The translations under genes were made by a program, and so were the position numbers. This document shows positions 15,131-23,638 of a DNA stretch of 64,000 nucleotides, piece by piece. The notes beneath the pieces were generated by a model. It was not told the DNA's origin and did no database searches. It worked only from the letters and a program-made list of their open reading frames with translations. Source of the stretch: Woeseiaceae bacterium (lineage in GTDB: Bacteria > Pseudomonadota > Gammaproteobacteria > Steroidobacterales > Woeseiaceae); assembly GCA_021773055.1 (NCBI GenBank), contig JAJFKV010000054.1:62001-126000 (forward strand), read 5' to 3'. Positions within the stretch are counted from its first letter, which is position 1. Each line of letters opens with the position of its first letter.

Positions 15131-17194
15131 ATGAACTTCCAATACGGAGCAGCTCTGTTGCTGCTCGCCGCCTGTCCAACTTTAGCCCAAGAGGCCGAAG
15201 AGGCGAACAAACCAATTGATGAAATCGTTGTCGCAGGCCACTCTGTTACCAGCAACGCCGTGAAAGTTGCGGTCGACCGAGAGTTACTGCTCGACACCGC
15301 ATTGACACTCAAGAGTCTGCCCGGCGCAGACGTAAATCAAAACGGACTAGTCACGGGAATCGCCCAGTATCGAGGTATGTATGGTGATCGCATCGCGGTC
15401 ACGATTGATAGCCACGCCATTGTATCTGGCGGTCCGAATGCAATGGATACCCCACTTTCATACGTTTCACCCATGATCACGGAGTCGATCGTGGTCGAGC
15501 GGGGCATAGCGAGTGTATCGTCTGCGCCCGAGTCTATCGGTGGGCACCTCAGCGCCAAACTTGCTCGCGGGCAATTTGGTGATGATGAATTCGGGATTTC
15601 CGGGTTTCTGGGAACCCGCTATTCAAGTAACGGTAATCTCAACACATCTGCCGGCCGGTTGACGCTTTCAAATACCTCACATCGAATCTCGCTTCTGTCG
15701 GAAATTGACAACGGCGAGAATATTTCGACACCCGCTGGAGATATCCGCCCTTCTGCTGTCGAGCGCAATCGTTACGACGCAAGCTATGCTTTTGCCCATC
15801 GCGAGAGTCATGTCGTGCTGTTCGCGGGCCAACTTGATACCAGCGACTCGGGCACTCCAGCGTTACCGATGGATATTCGCAACATCGACACCTCTCTCGC
15901 GGGCAGCCACTTTATGTATGCGCTGGCGCCAGGGCTCAGCATCGAGGGCCGCATAGCCTTTAATGATGTCGAACATGTCATGGACAACTTCGGATTGCGT
16001 TTGGCGCCCCCGGCAGCGATGCAACGGCAAAACCTTGCAACGGGAAAAGGACACTCGTTCAACCTGGCGGGGAAACTGGATTTCGACAGATCATCGTTGC
16101 GCCTCGGAGTCGATGGCATTTTCGCCGAGCACGATTCAACGATCACCAACCCGAACAACGCAATGTTCCTTATCTCGAACTTCTCGAACGTACAACGAGA
16201 CCTTCTCGGTGCATTCGCAGAATGGAGCATCGACTACGATGCATCGGGTCTGGAACTCGGCGTCAGCGCCAAGCAGGTAGACGCATACGCCGGTGCAGTT
16301 ACGATGACTGGTGTTATGGGTTCCGCTGCAGCGGTGCTGCAGAACACTTTCAATGCGGCGAACAAGAATCTTGATTTTGAAGATTTCGATGCTGTAGCCA
16401 AGTATCACTATCGCTCCAGCGATAGCCTGGAATGGCGTTTCGAAGCCGCCAGAAAGTCCCGGGCACCGTCTTATCAGGAGCTGTTCTTATGGCTGCCTAT
16501 GCAGTCCACCGGTGGCCTTGCAGACGGTAGGTCCTACGTTGGCGACTTAGGTCTTGAGTCCGAAAAATCGAATGAGCTCAATATCGGTGCATTCCTGACA
16601 ACCGATAGCTTCAGCATTTCGCCGCAGATCTTTTTCAAGAGGGTGGATGGATACATTCAGGGTGTCGTCACGACAAATGCGGCCGCCAATATGATGTCGA
16701 TGATGATGACCGGCAAGCCCGCTTTGCAATTCTCCAATACGGACGCCGATATTTGGGGTGTTGACGTCGCATGGGACTACCGTTTATCCGATCAGATATC
16801 AGTCGATGGAGTCGCCAGCTACGCCCGCGGCAAACGTAGCGATGTGGTCGATAATCTGTACCGGCTGGCGCCACCGAACGGTAGCATCGGCCTCACCTAC
16901 ACAGGTGACTCCTGGTCGCTCGGCACACGTCTTACGGCATACGCAAAACAAGACAAACTATCTGCCGTCAACGACGAGCAGGCAACGTCAGCCTATGAGA
17001 TTGTGAGTATGAATTTCGTCTGGAATCCTACAGAGTCGATGCGTGTCGAGGCACAGATCGATAACGTGTTCAATTCATATTATCAGGACCATCTCACGGG
17101 CATCAATCGTGCGGGCGGCTCCGATATAGCGGCAGGAACCCGGCTGCCAGGTGCCGAACGGTCGATCAACGCTGGCTTGATCTACAGTTTTTGA
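15131..17194 (+). CDS. TonB-dependent outer-membrane receptor, probably copper type
   Basis: This 687-residue receptor has a signal peptide (1-19), a plug domain with a short DEIVVAG segment near residues 30-36 and the usual VERGIASV..SAPESIGG region, and a C-terminal 22-strand-type barrel ending in Phe. A methionine-rich surface segment (NMMSMMMTGKP) and a C-terminal segment of the type YYQDHLTGINRAGG resemble copper receptors such as OprC/NosA. The preceding DUF2946-like gene supports that reading. GGAG at 15121-15124 fixes ATG 15131. A perfect terminator hairpin follows the stop. The substrate is inferred. Confidence 0.83.
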   Translation: MNFQYGAALLLLAACPTLAQEAEEANKPIDEIVVAGHSVTSNAVKVAVDRELLLDTALTLKSLPGADVNQNGLVTGIAQYRGMYGDRIAVTIDSHAIVSGGPNAMDTPLSYVSPMITESIVVERGIASVSSAPESIGGHLSAKLARGQFGDDEFGISGFLGTRYSSNGNLNTSAGRLTLSNTSHRISLLSEIDNGENISTPAGDIRPSAVERNRYDASYAFAHRESHVVLFAGQLDTSDSGTPALPMDIRNIDTSLAGSHFMYALAPGLSIEGRIAFNDVEHVMDNFGLRLAPPAAMQRQNLATGKGHSFNLAGKLDFDRSSLRLGVDGIFAEHDSTITNPNNAMFLISNFSNVQRDLLGAFAEWSIDYDASGLELGVSAKQVDAYAGAVTMTGVMGSAAAVLQNTFNAANKNLDFEDFDAVAKYHYRSSDSLEWRFEAARKSRAPSYQELFLWLPMQSTGGLADGRSYVGDLGLESEKSNELNIGAFLTTDSFSISPQIFFKRVDGYIQGVVTTNAAANMMSMMMTGKPALQFSNTDADIWGVDVAWDYRLSDQISVDGVASYARGKRSDVVDNLYRLAPPNGSIGLTYTGDSWSLGTRLTAYAKQDKLSAVNDEQATSAYEIVSMNFVWNPTESMRVEAQIDNVFNSYYQDHLTGINRAGGSDIAAGTRLPGAERSINAGLIYSF

Positions 17195-17200
17195 GCTATT

Positions 17201-17230
17201 GGGGAGGAGCCGGATAGCGAGCTCCTCCCC
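17201..17230 (+). terminator. Rho-independent terminator after TonB receptor
   Basis: A perfect 10-bp inverted repeat (GGGGAGGAGC / GCTCCTCCCC) with a 10-base loop is followed by TATTTT. It lies six bases after the receptor stop codon. Confidence 0.88.
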
Positions 17231-17328
17231 TATTTTGTGAAATTAACACTGTGAAATTCTTTCTGTAAAATTTGATTGCTTCCTAACGTAGACTGAAGTC
17301 CAGTCGCAATCACTAAGGGAAGCTCGAA

Positions 17329-17724
17329 ATGCCACAGCAACTTAAGCAGAACTCGCCGGATGCCGTTACGCTACTTGATGACCTGATACCGTTAAAAGAT
17401 GCCAGCCATACGGACGTAGTCGAGTATTCCGTCGACGTTCCTTTGCGCTTCGCTGAATGCCATGCACTGCTACGGGATGGCCGAAAAGTCGGTCTCCAGG
17501 AACCCAGAAGGTTCGTCGGCTGGTCAAGCCATGATCCGAGTCGAACATTACTGTTTCGAGTGAACGGAGCGCACCTTGAGCTTGACGTCAAGGACGAGCT
17601 GGCAGGCCACGCCCCCGGCAAAATTCACAACATCACTCTTGAAGCGATGGCACTGCGTTGTGCTGACACGATGAGAAAATTCATCGGTATTGATGGTGGC
17701 CTGCTACTGCTACCGACCACCTGA
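17329..17724 (+). CDS. Hypothetical protein
   Basis: This 131-residue soluble protein has no signal or membrane segment and no motif I recognise. ATG 17329 has AGGGA eight to nine bases upstream. It contains an amphipathic C-terminal half (ITLEAMALRCADTMRKFIG) and ends in a hydrophobic GGLLLLP. It stands alone on the plus strand between a terminator and the convergent SQR-CBS gene, so context gives no function. Confidence 0.65.
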   Translation: MPQQLKQNSPDAVTLLDDLIPLKDASHTDVVEYSVDVPLRFAECHALLRDGRKVGLQEPRRFVGWSSHDPSRTLLFRVNGAHLELDVKDELAGHAPGKIHNITLEAMALRCADTMRKFIGIDGGLLLLPTT

Positions 17725-17766
17725 ATCAGGACGCATGTCTTAGCAGCTCTGCTCTCTCGTCGAGGG

Positions 17767-19470
17767 TTAGTGCATTGTATACAGCTTCATAACGTCCGCT
17801 CGTGAGACGATACCTTCGACGTGATTGTCCGCATTGGTGATCACCAATCGCTTGATTCGGTTCTTGCCCATGAGTTCCAGTGCCTGCCGTAGAGTGCTGT
17901 CAGCACTGATGCAAATCGGGTCTTTCGTCATGATGTCGTCCACGATCGTCCCCATCTTTTTGCGACTACGCCGTTTGCGAATGATCGTCTCGAAGAGATC
18001 CTGAATCGCAGACCCGCCGCGCACATCCAAAGCGGACAGAAAATCCGCTTCCGACAAAATTCCGACCAGCTTGTCGTCGACGTCCAGAACCGGTAAGCCG
18101 CTGACCTTAGCGTTGGTCATGAGTTTTGCGGCTTCAGTCAACGCAGAGCCCTGATGGACCGTCTTTACGTCGCGTTGCATGATATCTGCCACTTTGTGGT
18201 GTTCTGCGATTCGAATTTGCGGCGCAGTCTCCAGCTTTTTACCAAGAAGGTTCATGTGTGACGGCAACAACGGAACGTTCGGCAGATGTCCTGGCAGCAA
18301 CATGTTCCAGTAGACCCACTTGAAGGCAATCTTGCCCATATGATTCATGTGCGTTTCCTCCATTAGCGAAAACGGGCCTACGTACGGCAGTGGGAACGAA
18401 CCCTCGAGCGGTTCCATGTCGTAGTTAAAATCGATGAGCAGTGCCTTTTGGTGGCCGGACTCAATAAAGCAGTTCGCATGACCGTCGAAACTCGGCTTTG
18501 ACAGTTTCCCGTCAATTTCACGCAACACGTTCTCAACCACGGTTTCAGCCTGGAAATGTGCGACAGAGCCGGCTTTGGACGTACCAACATTGGTATTGTC
18601 ACCGAGGAAGAAGATGTGATCTGCCTTGCGACTTTTTAGCGTGCGCGGGTCAGTATGGCCATAACCCGAGCCATCACCGAGCCCGGAATCGTCAAGCAGT
18701 TCCGGGCCAAGATTCGGCGGGATTGCACAGAGCAGATCGTAGTCCAGTGACTGCCCTTCAAATGAATGAATGGCTTTATTGTCACCATCGACTCGCTCCA
18801 GCGTAAAAGTTGGAACAACATTGATTTTCTTGTCAGCGGCGATCTTCGAGAGAATCCTGTTGGCGTTTGGCTTGGTAAACGCGCCGCTATATGGTGTAAC
18901 CAGGGTGATGTCAATTTGGTCGCGGATGCCCTTCTGCTTAAAATAGAAGTCCGCGAGAAAAGCAAATTCCAGTGGCGCGACCGGGCATTTTATCGGCATC
19001 TCTGCGATATCAATGACGAGGCGACCCTCACGCATTTCTTCCAGCGCCTGCTGCAATCGCATCGCGCCAGCCATATCGTAAAATGTGTGGACGCCGTTGC
19101 CCATGAACTCCTGCATACCCTCAATTTCTTCGGGTGCGATACGGCATCCCAGCGTGGAAATCAGCCAATCGTAGCGATAGCTTCCCGCGTCGGTTTCGAC
19201 TGATTTGCTCGCTGTATCGATAAGCTTAATATCCGCAGTAACGAAGCGGACATTTCTGGGCAAGGGTGATTCAATACCCTTGCAAATATCCTCGCCGGAT
19301 TCGTAACCGTAGAGGCGAAAAGGGATAAACAACAAACCGGGCTGATAGACGTGCGTTGTCGCACGGTCAATGATGGTTATGCGCCATTCTTTCATGTCGA
19401 GCTTGCTGCTCAGCATGTTCGAGGCGACGGCGCCACCTGTACCGGCACCCAGAATTAAGAGTTCTTTCAT
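17767..19470 (-). CDS. Sulfide:quinone reductase-like flavoprotein fused to two CBS domains
   Basis: The 567-residue protein begins with the FAD motif GAGTGGAVAS (8-17). It carries SQR-like sequence features: CPVAP with Cys162, a second conserved Cys in the NCFIESG segment, and Cys109. In SQRs such cysteines form the sulfide-oxidising site, with electrons passing to quinone. After residue about 430 come two CBS domains (VADIMQRDVKTVHQGSALTE... and VDDIMTKDPICISADSTLRQ...), which usually bind adenine nucleotides and regulate activity. ATG 19470 follows a GGGG site. It could be a related NADH or persulfide oxidoreductase, since one canonical Cys is hard to assign without alignment. It stands alone on the minus strand. 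Confidence 0.8.
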   Translation of the reverse strand: MKELLILGAGTGGAVASNMLSSKLDMKEWRITIIDRATTHVYQPGLLFIPFRLYGYESGEDICKGIESPLPRNVRFVTADIKLIDTASKSVETDAGSYRYDWLISTLGCRIAPEEIEGMQEFMGNGVHTFYDMAGAMRLQQALEEMREGRLVIDIAEMPIKCPVAPLEFAFLADFYFKQKGIRDQIDITLVTPYSGAFTKPNANRILSKIAADKKINVVPTFTLERVDGDNKAIHSFEGQSLDYDLLCAIPPNLGPELLDDSGLGDGSGYGHTDPRTLKSRKADHIFFLGDNTNVGTSKAGSVAHFQAETVVENVLREIDGKLSKPSFDGHANCFIESGHQKALLIDFNYDMEPLEGSFPLPYVGPFSLMEETHMNHMGKIAFKWVYWNMLLPGHLPNVPLLPSHMNLLGKKLETAPQIRIAEHHKVADIMQRDVKTVHQGSALTEAAKLMTNAKVSGLPVLDVDDKLVGILSEADFLSALDVRGGSAIQDLFETIIRKRRSRKKMGTIVDDIMTKDPICISADSTLRQALELMGKNRIKRLVITNADNHVEGIVSRADVMKLYTMH

Positions 19471-19603
19471 GACATACCCCAGTAATTTCCAGCTAAGTAA
19501 ATGCTACGCCGGAGCGGTCCGCTGTCGATATACGTGATCCGAGAGCCTGCCACGTATTTGTACGTATCAGCGGATCAGCCCCGAGTGCCAAGCCTGTTAG
19601 AAT

Positions 19604-21232
19604 TTAGTAGTCCCTTAGTTCACGTCGCAAAATCTTGCCAACCGTCGACTTGGGCAATTCATCGATGAATTCAATGTGACGGGGTACTTTGTAGCCCGTC
19701 AGACAGTCTTTACAGTGCGCCCGAACCGCCTCTTCGGTTAATGATTCGTCTGACTTTACAACGAATACTTTGGCCGCTTCGCCGGTCTTCTCGTGTGGCA
19801 CGCCGATACAGGCACACTCGAGCACACCGTCCATTGCGGCGATCTCGGCTTCAATCTCGTTTGGGAAAACGTTGAACCCCGACACGATAATCATGTCTTT
19901 CTTGCGATCGACGATACGGAAAAATCCGGTTTCGTCCATCACAGCGATATCGCCGGTGCAAAAATAGCCATCATCAGTCATGACTTCGGCGGTCGCTTCC
20001 TCATTGCGCCAATAGCCCTTCATGACCTGCGGCCCCTTCGCGCATAGTTCGCCGCGCTCTCCTGGTAGCACCTCTTTCCCCTGATCGTTTCGCAATGAAA
20101 TATCGGTCGATGGAGCCGGTATTCCGATAGCCCCTTTGAAGTCACCCGATCCGAACGGGTTTATGGTTAGTATCGGCGATGTCTCTGAGAGACCGTAGCC
20201 TTCCTTGATGTGTTTACCAGTGACTTCCTTCCATTTGTCGGATACCGCTTTTTGCACAGCCGCCCCGCCGCCGACGCTGAAACCAAGTGAGGAGAAATCG
20301 AGATCAGCAAAACCCGGGGTATGCAGGAGCCCGTTATAGAGCGTGTTTACACCGGTAAAGACAGTAACTTTCCACTTCGACCACTCCGCGACAAATGCTG
20401 GCATATCCCGTGGGTTCGTGATCATGACGTTAGTGCCGCCGAACTTGAAGTAAGACAGCGTATTCACCATCAACGCGAATATGTGGTACATCGGAATTGC
20501 CGTGACGACGACATCCTCGCCCAACCTGATGAAATCGCCAGCACAGCTCTCGAACTGCATGATGTTCGCGACCAGGTTTCGATGAGTAAGCATTGCTCCT
20601 TTCGACAGCCCGGTTGTGCCACCGGTGTACTGAAGATAGATCAGGTCGTCGCCATTCAGATCGACTTTTGAAAACTCCATGTCGCTACCAGCCGATATCG
20701 CGTCCAGGAACGCGACCGGATCCTTGATACCCGGGTTTGTCGGTGGCGATGGCAAACCGAGATCAATCAAATCATCGAGGCTAGCGACAATAATGTTTCT
20801 GATTCCAGTCTCACCAACCACTTCTGCCAGCGTTTCTGTGGACCCTGAAAAAACAACGATCGTTTCCACATCAGCATCATTGAGCTGGTGTTGAAGCTCA
20901 CGCGGTGTGTACATCGGGTTAACGTTAACCTGTACTCCCCCGGCCCTTAATATGCCAAGCATCGCGACAGGAAACGCCATCATGTTCGGAGCCATCAATG
21001 CGACTCGATCGCCTTTAACGATACCCAGATTATTTTGTAAGTAAGCTGCAAAATCACGAGACAGCGAAAGCACCTCCGAATAAGTTTTCGTTCCGCCGAA
21101 ATTGCTAAATGCAACGTTGTCGCTGAAACGTTCGCCCGCCTCCATCAGCATATCGACTACATTGCTGTACGCATCCGCATCAATTTCATGCGGCACCCAG
21201 GGGTCGTACTGATCAAACCACGGCTTACTCAT
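19604..21232 (-). CDS. Long-chain acyl-CoA ligase (AMP-binding)
   Basis: This 542-residue AMP-forming ligase activates fatty acids to acyl-CoA. The phosphate-binding motif YTGGTTGLSKGA, the KEGYGLSETSP motif, the YFCTGDIAVMDETGFFRIVDRKKD motif split around residue 430, and the C-terminal Lys in PKSTVGKILRREL are all present. Its ATG overlaps the stop of the upstream transporter gene by four bases (ATGA), so the two genes are translationally coupled. It probably supplies the thiolase/SDR/MaoC set at 29.6-32.2 kb, although those are in a separate operon. Confidence 0.88.
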   Translation of the reverse strand: MSKPWFDQYDPWVPHEIDADAYSNVVDMLMEAGERFSDNVAFSNFGGTKTYSEVLSLSRDFAAYLQNNLGIVKGDRVALMAPNMMAFPVAMLGILRAGGVQVNVNPMYTPRELQHQLNDADVETIVVFSGSTETLAEVVGETGIRNIIVASLDDLIDLGLPSPPTNPGIKDPVAFLDAISAGSDMEFSKVDLNGDDLIYLQYTGGTTGLSKGAMLTHRNLVANIMQFESCAGDFIRLGEDVVVTAIPMYHIFALMVNTLSYFKFGGTNVMITNPRDMPAFVAEWSKWKVTVFTGVNTLYNGLLHTPGFADLDFSSLGFSVGGGAAVQKAVSDKWKEVTGKHIKEGYGLSETSPILTINPFGSGDFKGAIGIPAPSTDISLRNDQGKEVLPGERGELCAKGPQVMKGYWRNEEATAEVMTDDGYFCTGDIAVMDETGFFRIVDRKKDMIIVSGFNVFPNEIEAEIAAMDGVLECACIGVPHEKTGEAAKVFVVKSDESLTEEAVRAHCKDCLTGYKVPRHIEFIDELPKSTVGKILRRELRDY

Positions 21233-22530
21233 TCTTTAGTCCCCTCTTCTTCAACCTTGTCAAATTTCTTACCCAACCAAATTCCTGTGGCTCCCCACGC
21301 CGCCGCGATGCCTGCTCCGACGGCGGCAACAGCGCCAAGTCCCATGCCCACACCGTCGGTAAGTAATGCGAACAAATCACTGCTTATCGCATCACCACCC
21401 CGATACACCACTATGTCAACCACAGGTTTGGCTTTGAACCTCTCTTCTTTCGATACGTTTGTGTACAACATTTCCCGCGCTGGGCGGGTCAATCCGTAAT
21501 TGCCGCCCCGGCGGAACACCTGCAAAGCGAGCAACACGGTCAGAATGGGTGCAAACGCCAGAATCAGCAACGCGCCCGCCATCAGAATCGGCATCAGAGC
21601 CAGCGCCAACGGCATACCAAGGCGCGTGACAATGCGGCCGGTAAGAAAGGCTGCAAGGCCAAACGTCAGTAGATTTACAATCCAATCGATGCCGCCAAGA
21701 ATCTGGGTGCGTTCACCCCGTGTAAAATCCGCCAGTAAGTTCTTTTGCTCAAAGTACACGAACGTACTGATAAAAACGTATAACAGGATAAAGGCACCAA
21801 TCGCAAGCAGGTAGCGGTTACTAATAAAGGCCTGGAACCCCTTCCACCAATAGCCACCTAACACGGTATTAGTCGTGTCAGCGCTCACCTCTTCATTGCC
21901 TAGCTCGGTTCTCTTCAACCTGTAAAGGTAGAACACCAGCGGAATTACTGCGACCAGACCCAACGAAGCCGCGAGCATCAGGTTTTCCCCTGCTACAACG
22001 CCGCCCAGGAGCGTCGGGACAGCGGGTCCAACCATGGCACCGCCACTCATGCCAAGCATAATGACGCCGAACAGGCGTTTTGACTGCTGCTTACTGAACG
22101 TATCAGCCATACAGGTCCAGAATGCCGTTACATGGAACAAGGAAAATACGCTCACCCAGAGATAGAACGCTTTGTCGACCAGCTCCCGGTCTGCAAGAAA
22201 TGAAATACCGAAGTAGAACAATACGAATGATATCGCGAAGAAAGCGTACAAGGCGGGCACTACATTTCGTAGCTTTGTTCTTGAAACGGCAAATCCCCAA
22301 ACCGCTACCAACGCAGCGCTGACGAAGAAGTTGAGATTCCAGAGAAAGCTGACTTCCGAGTCCGTCCAGTCGCTCGCCATCGCGTCGCGCACCGGTCGAA
22401 GAATGTAGTACGAAGCCATCAGGACAAAAACGAACAGCGAAGAGACGAAGGTTGCTTTCAGTTCATTTGCTTCGATTCCTGACAGCAACCGAGCCATCTT
22501 TGCTAAGATTCCGTTCCGCTTGTTTTTCAT
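21229..22530 (-). CDS. NTP/NDP exchange transporter-like MFS protein
   Basis: This 433-residue polytopic membrane protein has about twelve helices and an early YYILRPVRDAM motif. That motif is characteristic of the Tlc/NTP-NDP exchanger branch seen in many free-living bacteria. The start is ATG 22530 because GAGG lies nine bases upstream; ATG 22536 and a TTG further up are too close to that site. It is coupled to the acyl-CoA ligase by an ATGA overlap and is divergent from napE. In free-living bacteria the substrate of these proteins is not well known, so none is assigned. Confidence 0.7.
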   Translation of the reverse strand: MKNKRNGILAKMARLLSGIEANELKATFVSSLFVFVLMASYYILRPVRDAMASDWTDSEVSFLWNLNFFVSAALVAVWGFAVSRTKLRNVVPALYAFFAISFVLFYFGISFLADRELVDKAFYLWVSVFSLFHVTAFWTCMADTFSKQQSKRLFGVIMLGMSGGAMVGPAVPTLLGGVVAGENLMLAASLGLVAVIPLVFYLYRLKRTELGNEEVSADTTNTVLGGYWWKGFQAFISNRYLLAIGAFILLYVFISTFVYFEQKNLLADFTRGERTQILGGIDWIVNLLTFGLAAFLTGRIVTRLGMPLALALMPILMAGALLILAFAPILTVLLALQVFRRGGNYGLTRPAREMLYTNVSKEERFKAKPVVDIVVYRGGDAISSDLFALLTDGVGMGLGAVAAVGAGIAAAWGATGIWLGKKFDKVEEEGTKE

Positions 22531-22545
22531 AGGCATTTTCCTCAA

Positions 22546-22574
22546 TTGCCAGACGCTCCGACTGTTTTTAGGAT
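22546..22574 (+). promoter_or_regulatory. Candidate sigma-70 promoter for nap operon
   Basis: TTGCCA (22546-22551) and TAGGAT (22569-22574) are separated by 17 bp, matching the -35 box at five of six positions and the -10 box at four. It lies 45 bp upstream of the napE start. No FNR box (TTGAT-N4-ATCAA) is visible nearby. A short inverted repeat GGGCA-N5-TGCCC follows at 22587-22601. Confidence 0.35.
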
Positions 22575-22618
22575 ACCTTATTAATAGGGCAAATCATGCC
22601 CGCACGGGGGTTCACTCG

Positions 22619-22789
22619 ATGAACGCGAAAGCTTCAGACGAAGATCACGTTCTTACCAAGCGTGGTGAGCGACGAGTCTTCATATTTATTACTGTTTTCC
22701 TGTTTCCCGCCCTGTCGATAGGACTGGTTGGGGGCTACGGTCTGCTAATTTGGCTCTTTCAGCTGATTTTCGGGCCGCCAAGCGCCTGA
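22619..22789 (+). CDS. napE: NapE, small membrane protein of periplasmic nitrate reductase operon
   Basis: This 56-residue protein has one membrane helix with the typical NapE segment FPALSIGLVGGYGLLIWL followed by GPP. The start is ATG 22619; the open frame extends upstream but has no support there. In the family its role is not firmly established; it is an integral membrane subunit co-encoded with NapA. It opens napEFDABC, six bases before napF. Confidence 0.85.
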   Translation: MNAKASDEDHVLTKRGERRVFIFITVFLFPALSIGLVGGYGLLIWLFQLIFGPPSA

Positions 22790-22795
22790 TTTGAC

Positions 22796-23326
22796 GTGAC
22801 TCACCCTGTCGACAACCGCCGGCGAAATCTGCTCCGTGGCTTGCCCGCGATGACCGCGAGTCCGGTCCGTCCGCCGGGAGCGATCTTTGAACCGGAATTC
22901 ACAAACGGTTGCACCGCCTGTGACCTCTGCGCAAACGCCTGTCCGGAAAGCATCATCATTAGTGGCTCCGGTGGCTTTCCGGAGATCGATTTTCGACGAG
23001 GTGAATGTACTTTTTGCGCTGCGTGCATAGACGCCTGTCCGGAGCCGGTCCTCCGTAGTGACATCCAGCCGCCGTGGCAACTACGCCTGGGAGTACGGGA
23101 TCGGTGTCTCGCGCAACGCCAGGTAATTTGTCAGTCCTGCGCCGATATCTGCAACCAGCAAGCGATTAGCTTTCCACCGCGACTCGAAAAAGTGGCAACA
23201 CCCCAAATCGACTCTGAGAACTGCAATGGCTGCGGCGCCTGCATCTCGGCATGCCCGGAGAATGCCCTGGTTCTGGAAACAGCACAGACCGTCACGCTCA
23301 CTGCAGGAGTCGCCTTACATGGCTGA
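22796..23326 (+). CDS. napF: NapF, ferredoxin-type protein
   Basis: The 176-residue protein contains cysteine motifs of three 4Fe-4S clusters: CTACDLCANACP (residues 39-50), CTFCAACIDACP, and CNGCGACISACP near the C-terminus, with an additional CQSC/C pair between the last two. In the family NapF acts in the cytoplasm in NapA maturation. The start is GTG 22796, only six bases after napE. It ends overlapping the napD start codon. Confidence 0.9.
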   Translation: MTHPVDNRRRNLLRGLPAMTASPVRPPGAIFEPEFTNGCTACDLCANACPESIIISGSGGFPEIDFRRGECTFCAACIDACPEPVLRSDIQPPWQLRLGVRDRCLAQRQVICQSCADICNQQAISFPPRLEKVATPQIDSENCNGCGACISACPENALVLETAQTVTLTAGVALHG

Positions 23327-23615
23327 AAACGAATATCACGTATCCAGCTTTGTTGTGCGGGTCAAACCTCAGCACGGGCCATCGGTATCCTCGGTAATCC
23401 GGTCAATCGCAGGCCTTGAGGTTCACGCCGAAGAAGACGGCAAACTGATAGTTACCGCGGAAGCCATCAATGTGCGTGAGCTGGCAAATCTATCAACAAA
23501 TTTGCAGGAAACAGACAAGGTGCTGTCGGTAGCACCTATTTATCACGAGTTTTCAAGTGACGAGGAGTCCGTGGCTCCTGTGCCACGCGATGAGCAAACG
23601 TTAACCGGAGTGTAA
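23319..23615 (+). CDS. napD: NapD, NapA signal-peptide-binding chaperone
   Basis: This 98-residue protein has the ferredoxin-like fold signature of NapD ([13 protein letters not shown], then [14 protein letters not shown], then [11 protein letters not shown]). NapD binds the Tat signal of NapA and prevents premature export. ATG 23319 overlaps the napF stop (23324-23326). The C-terminal tail of about 20 acidic residues is longer than in the E. coli protein. The stop lies in the loop of a small hairpin upstream of napA. Confidence 0.88.
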   Translation: MAENEYHVSSFVVRVKPQHGPSVSSVIRSIAGLEVHAEEDGKLIVTAEAINVRELANLSTNLQETDKVLSVAPIYHEFSSDEESVAPVPRDEQTLTGV

Positions 23616-23638
23616 CTCCAATGAGTATTTTCCTATGA
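23607..23638 (+). promoter_or_regulatory. Hairpin and five-codon leader ORF at the napA start
   Basis: GGAGT-GTA-ACTCC (23607-23619) forms a small hairpin that contains the only Shine-Dalgarno-like GGAG. It is followed by ATG 23621, which opens a five-codon frame (MSIFL) whose TGA overlaps the napA ATG (ATGA at 23635-23638). This arrangement could couple napA translation to the leader. It could also be chance: ATGAGTATT occurs twice, at both ATGs. Confidence 0.35.
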
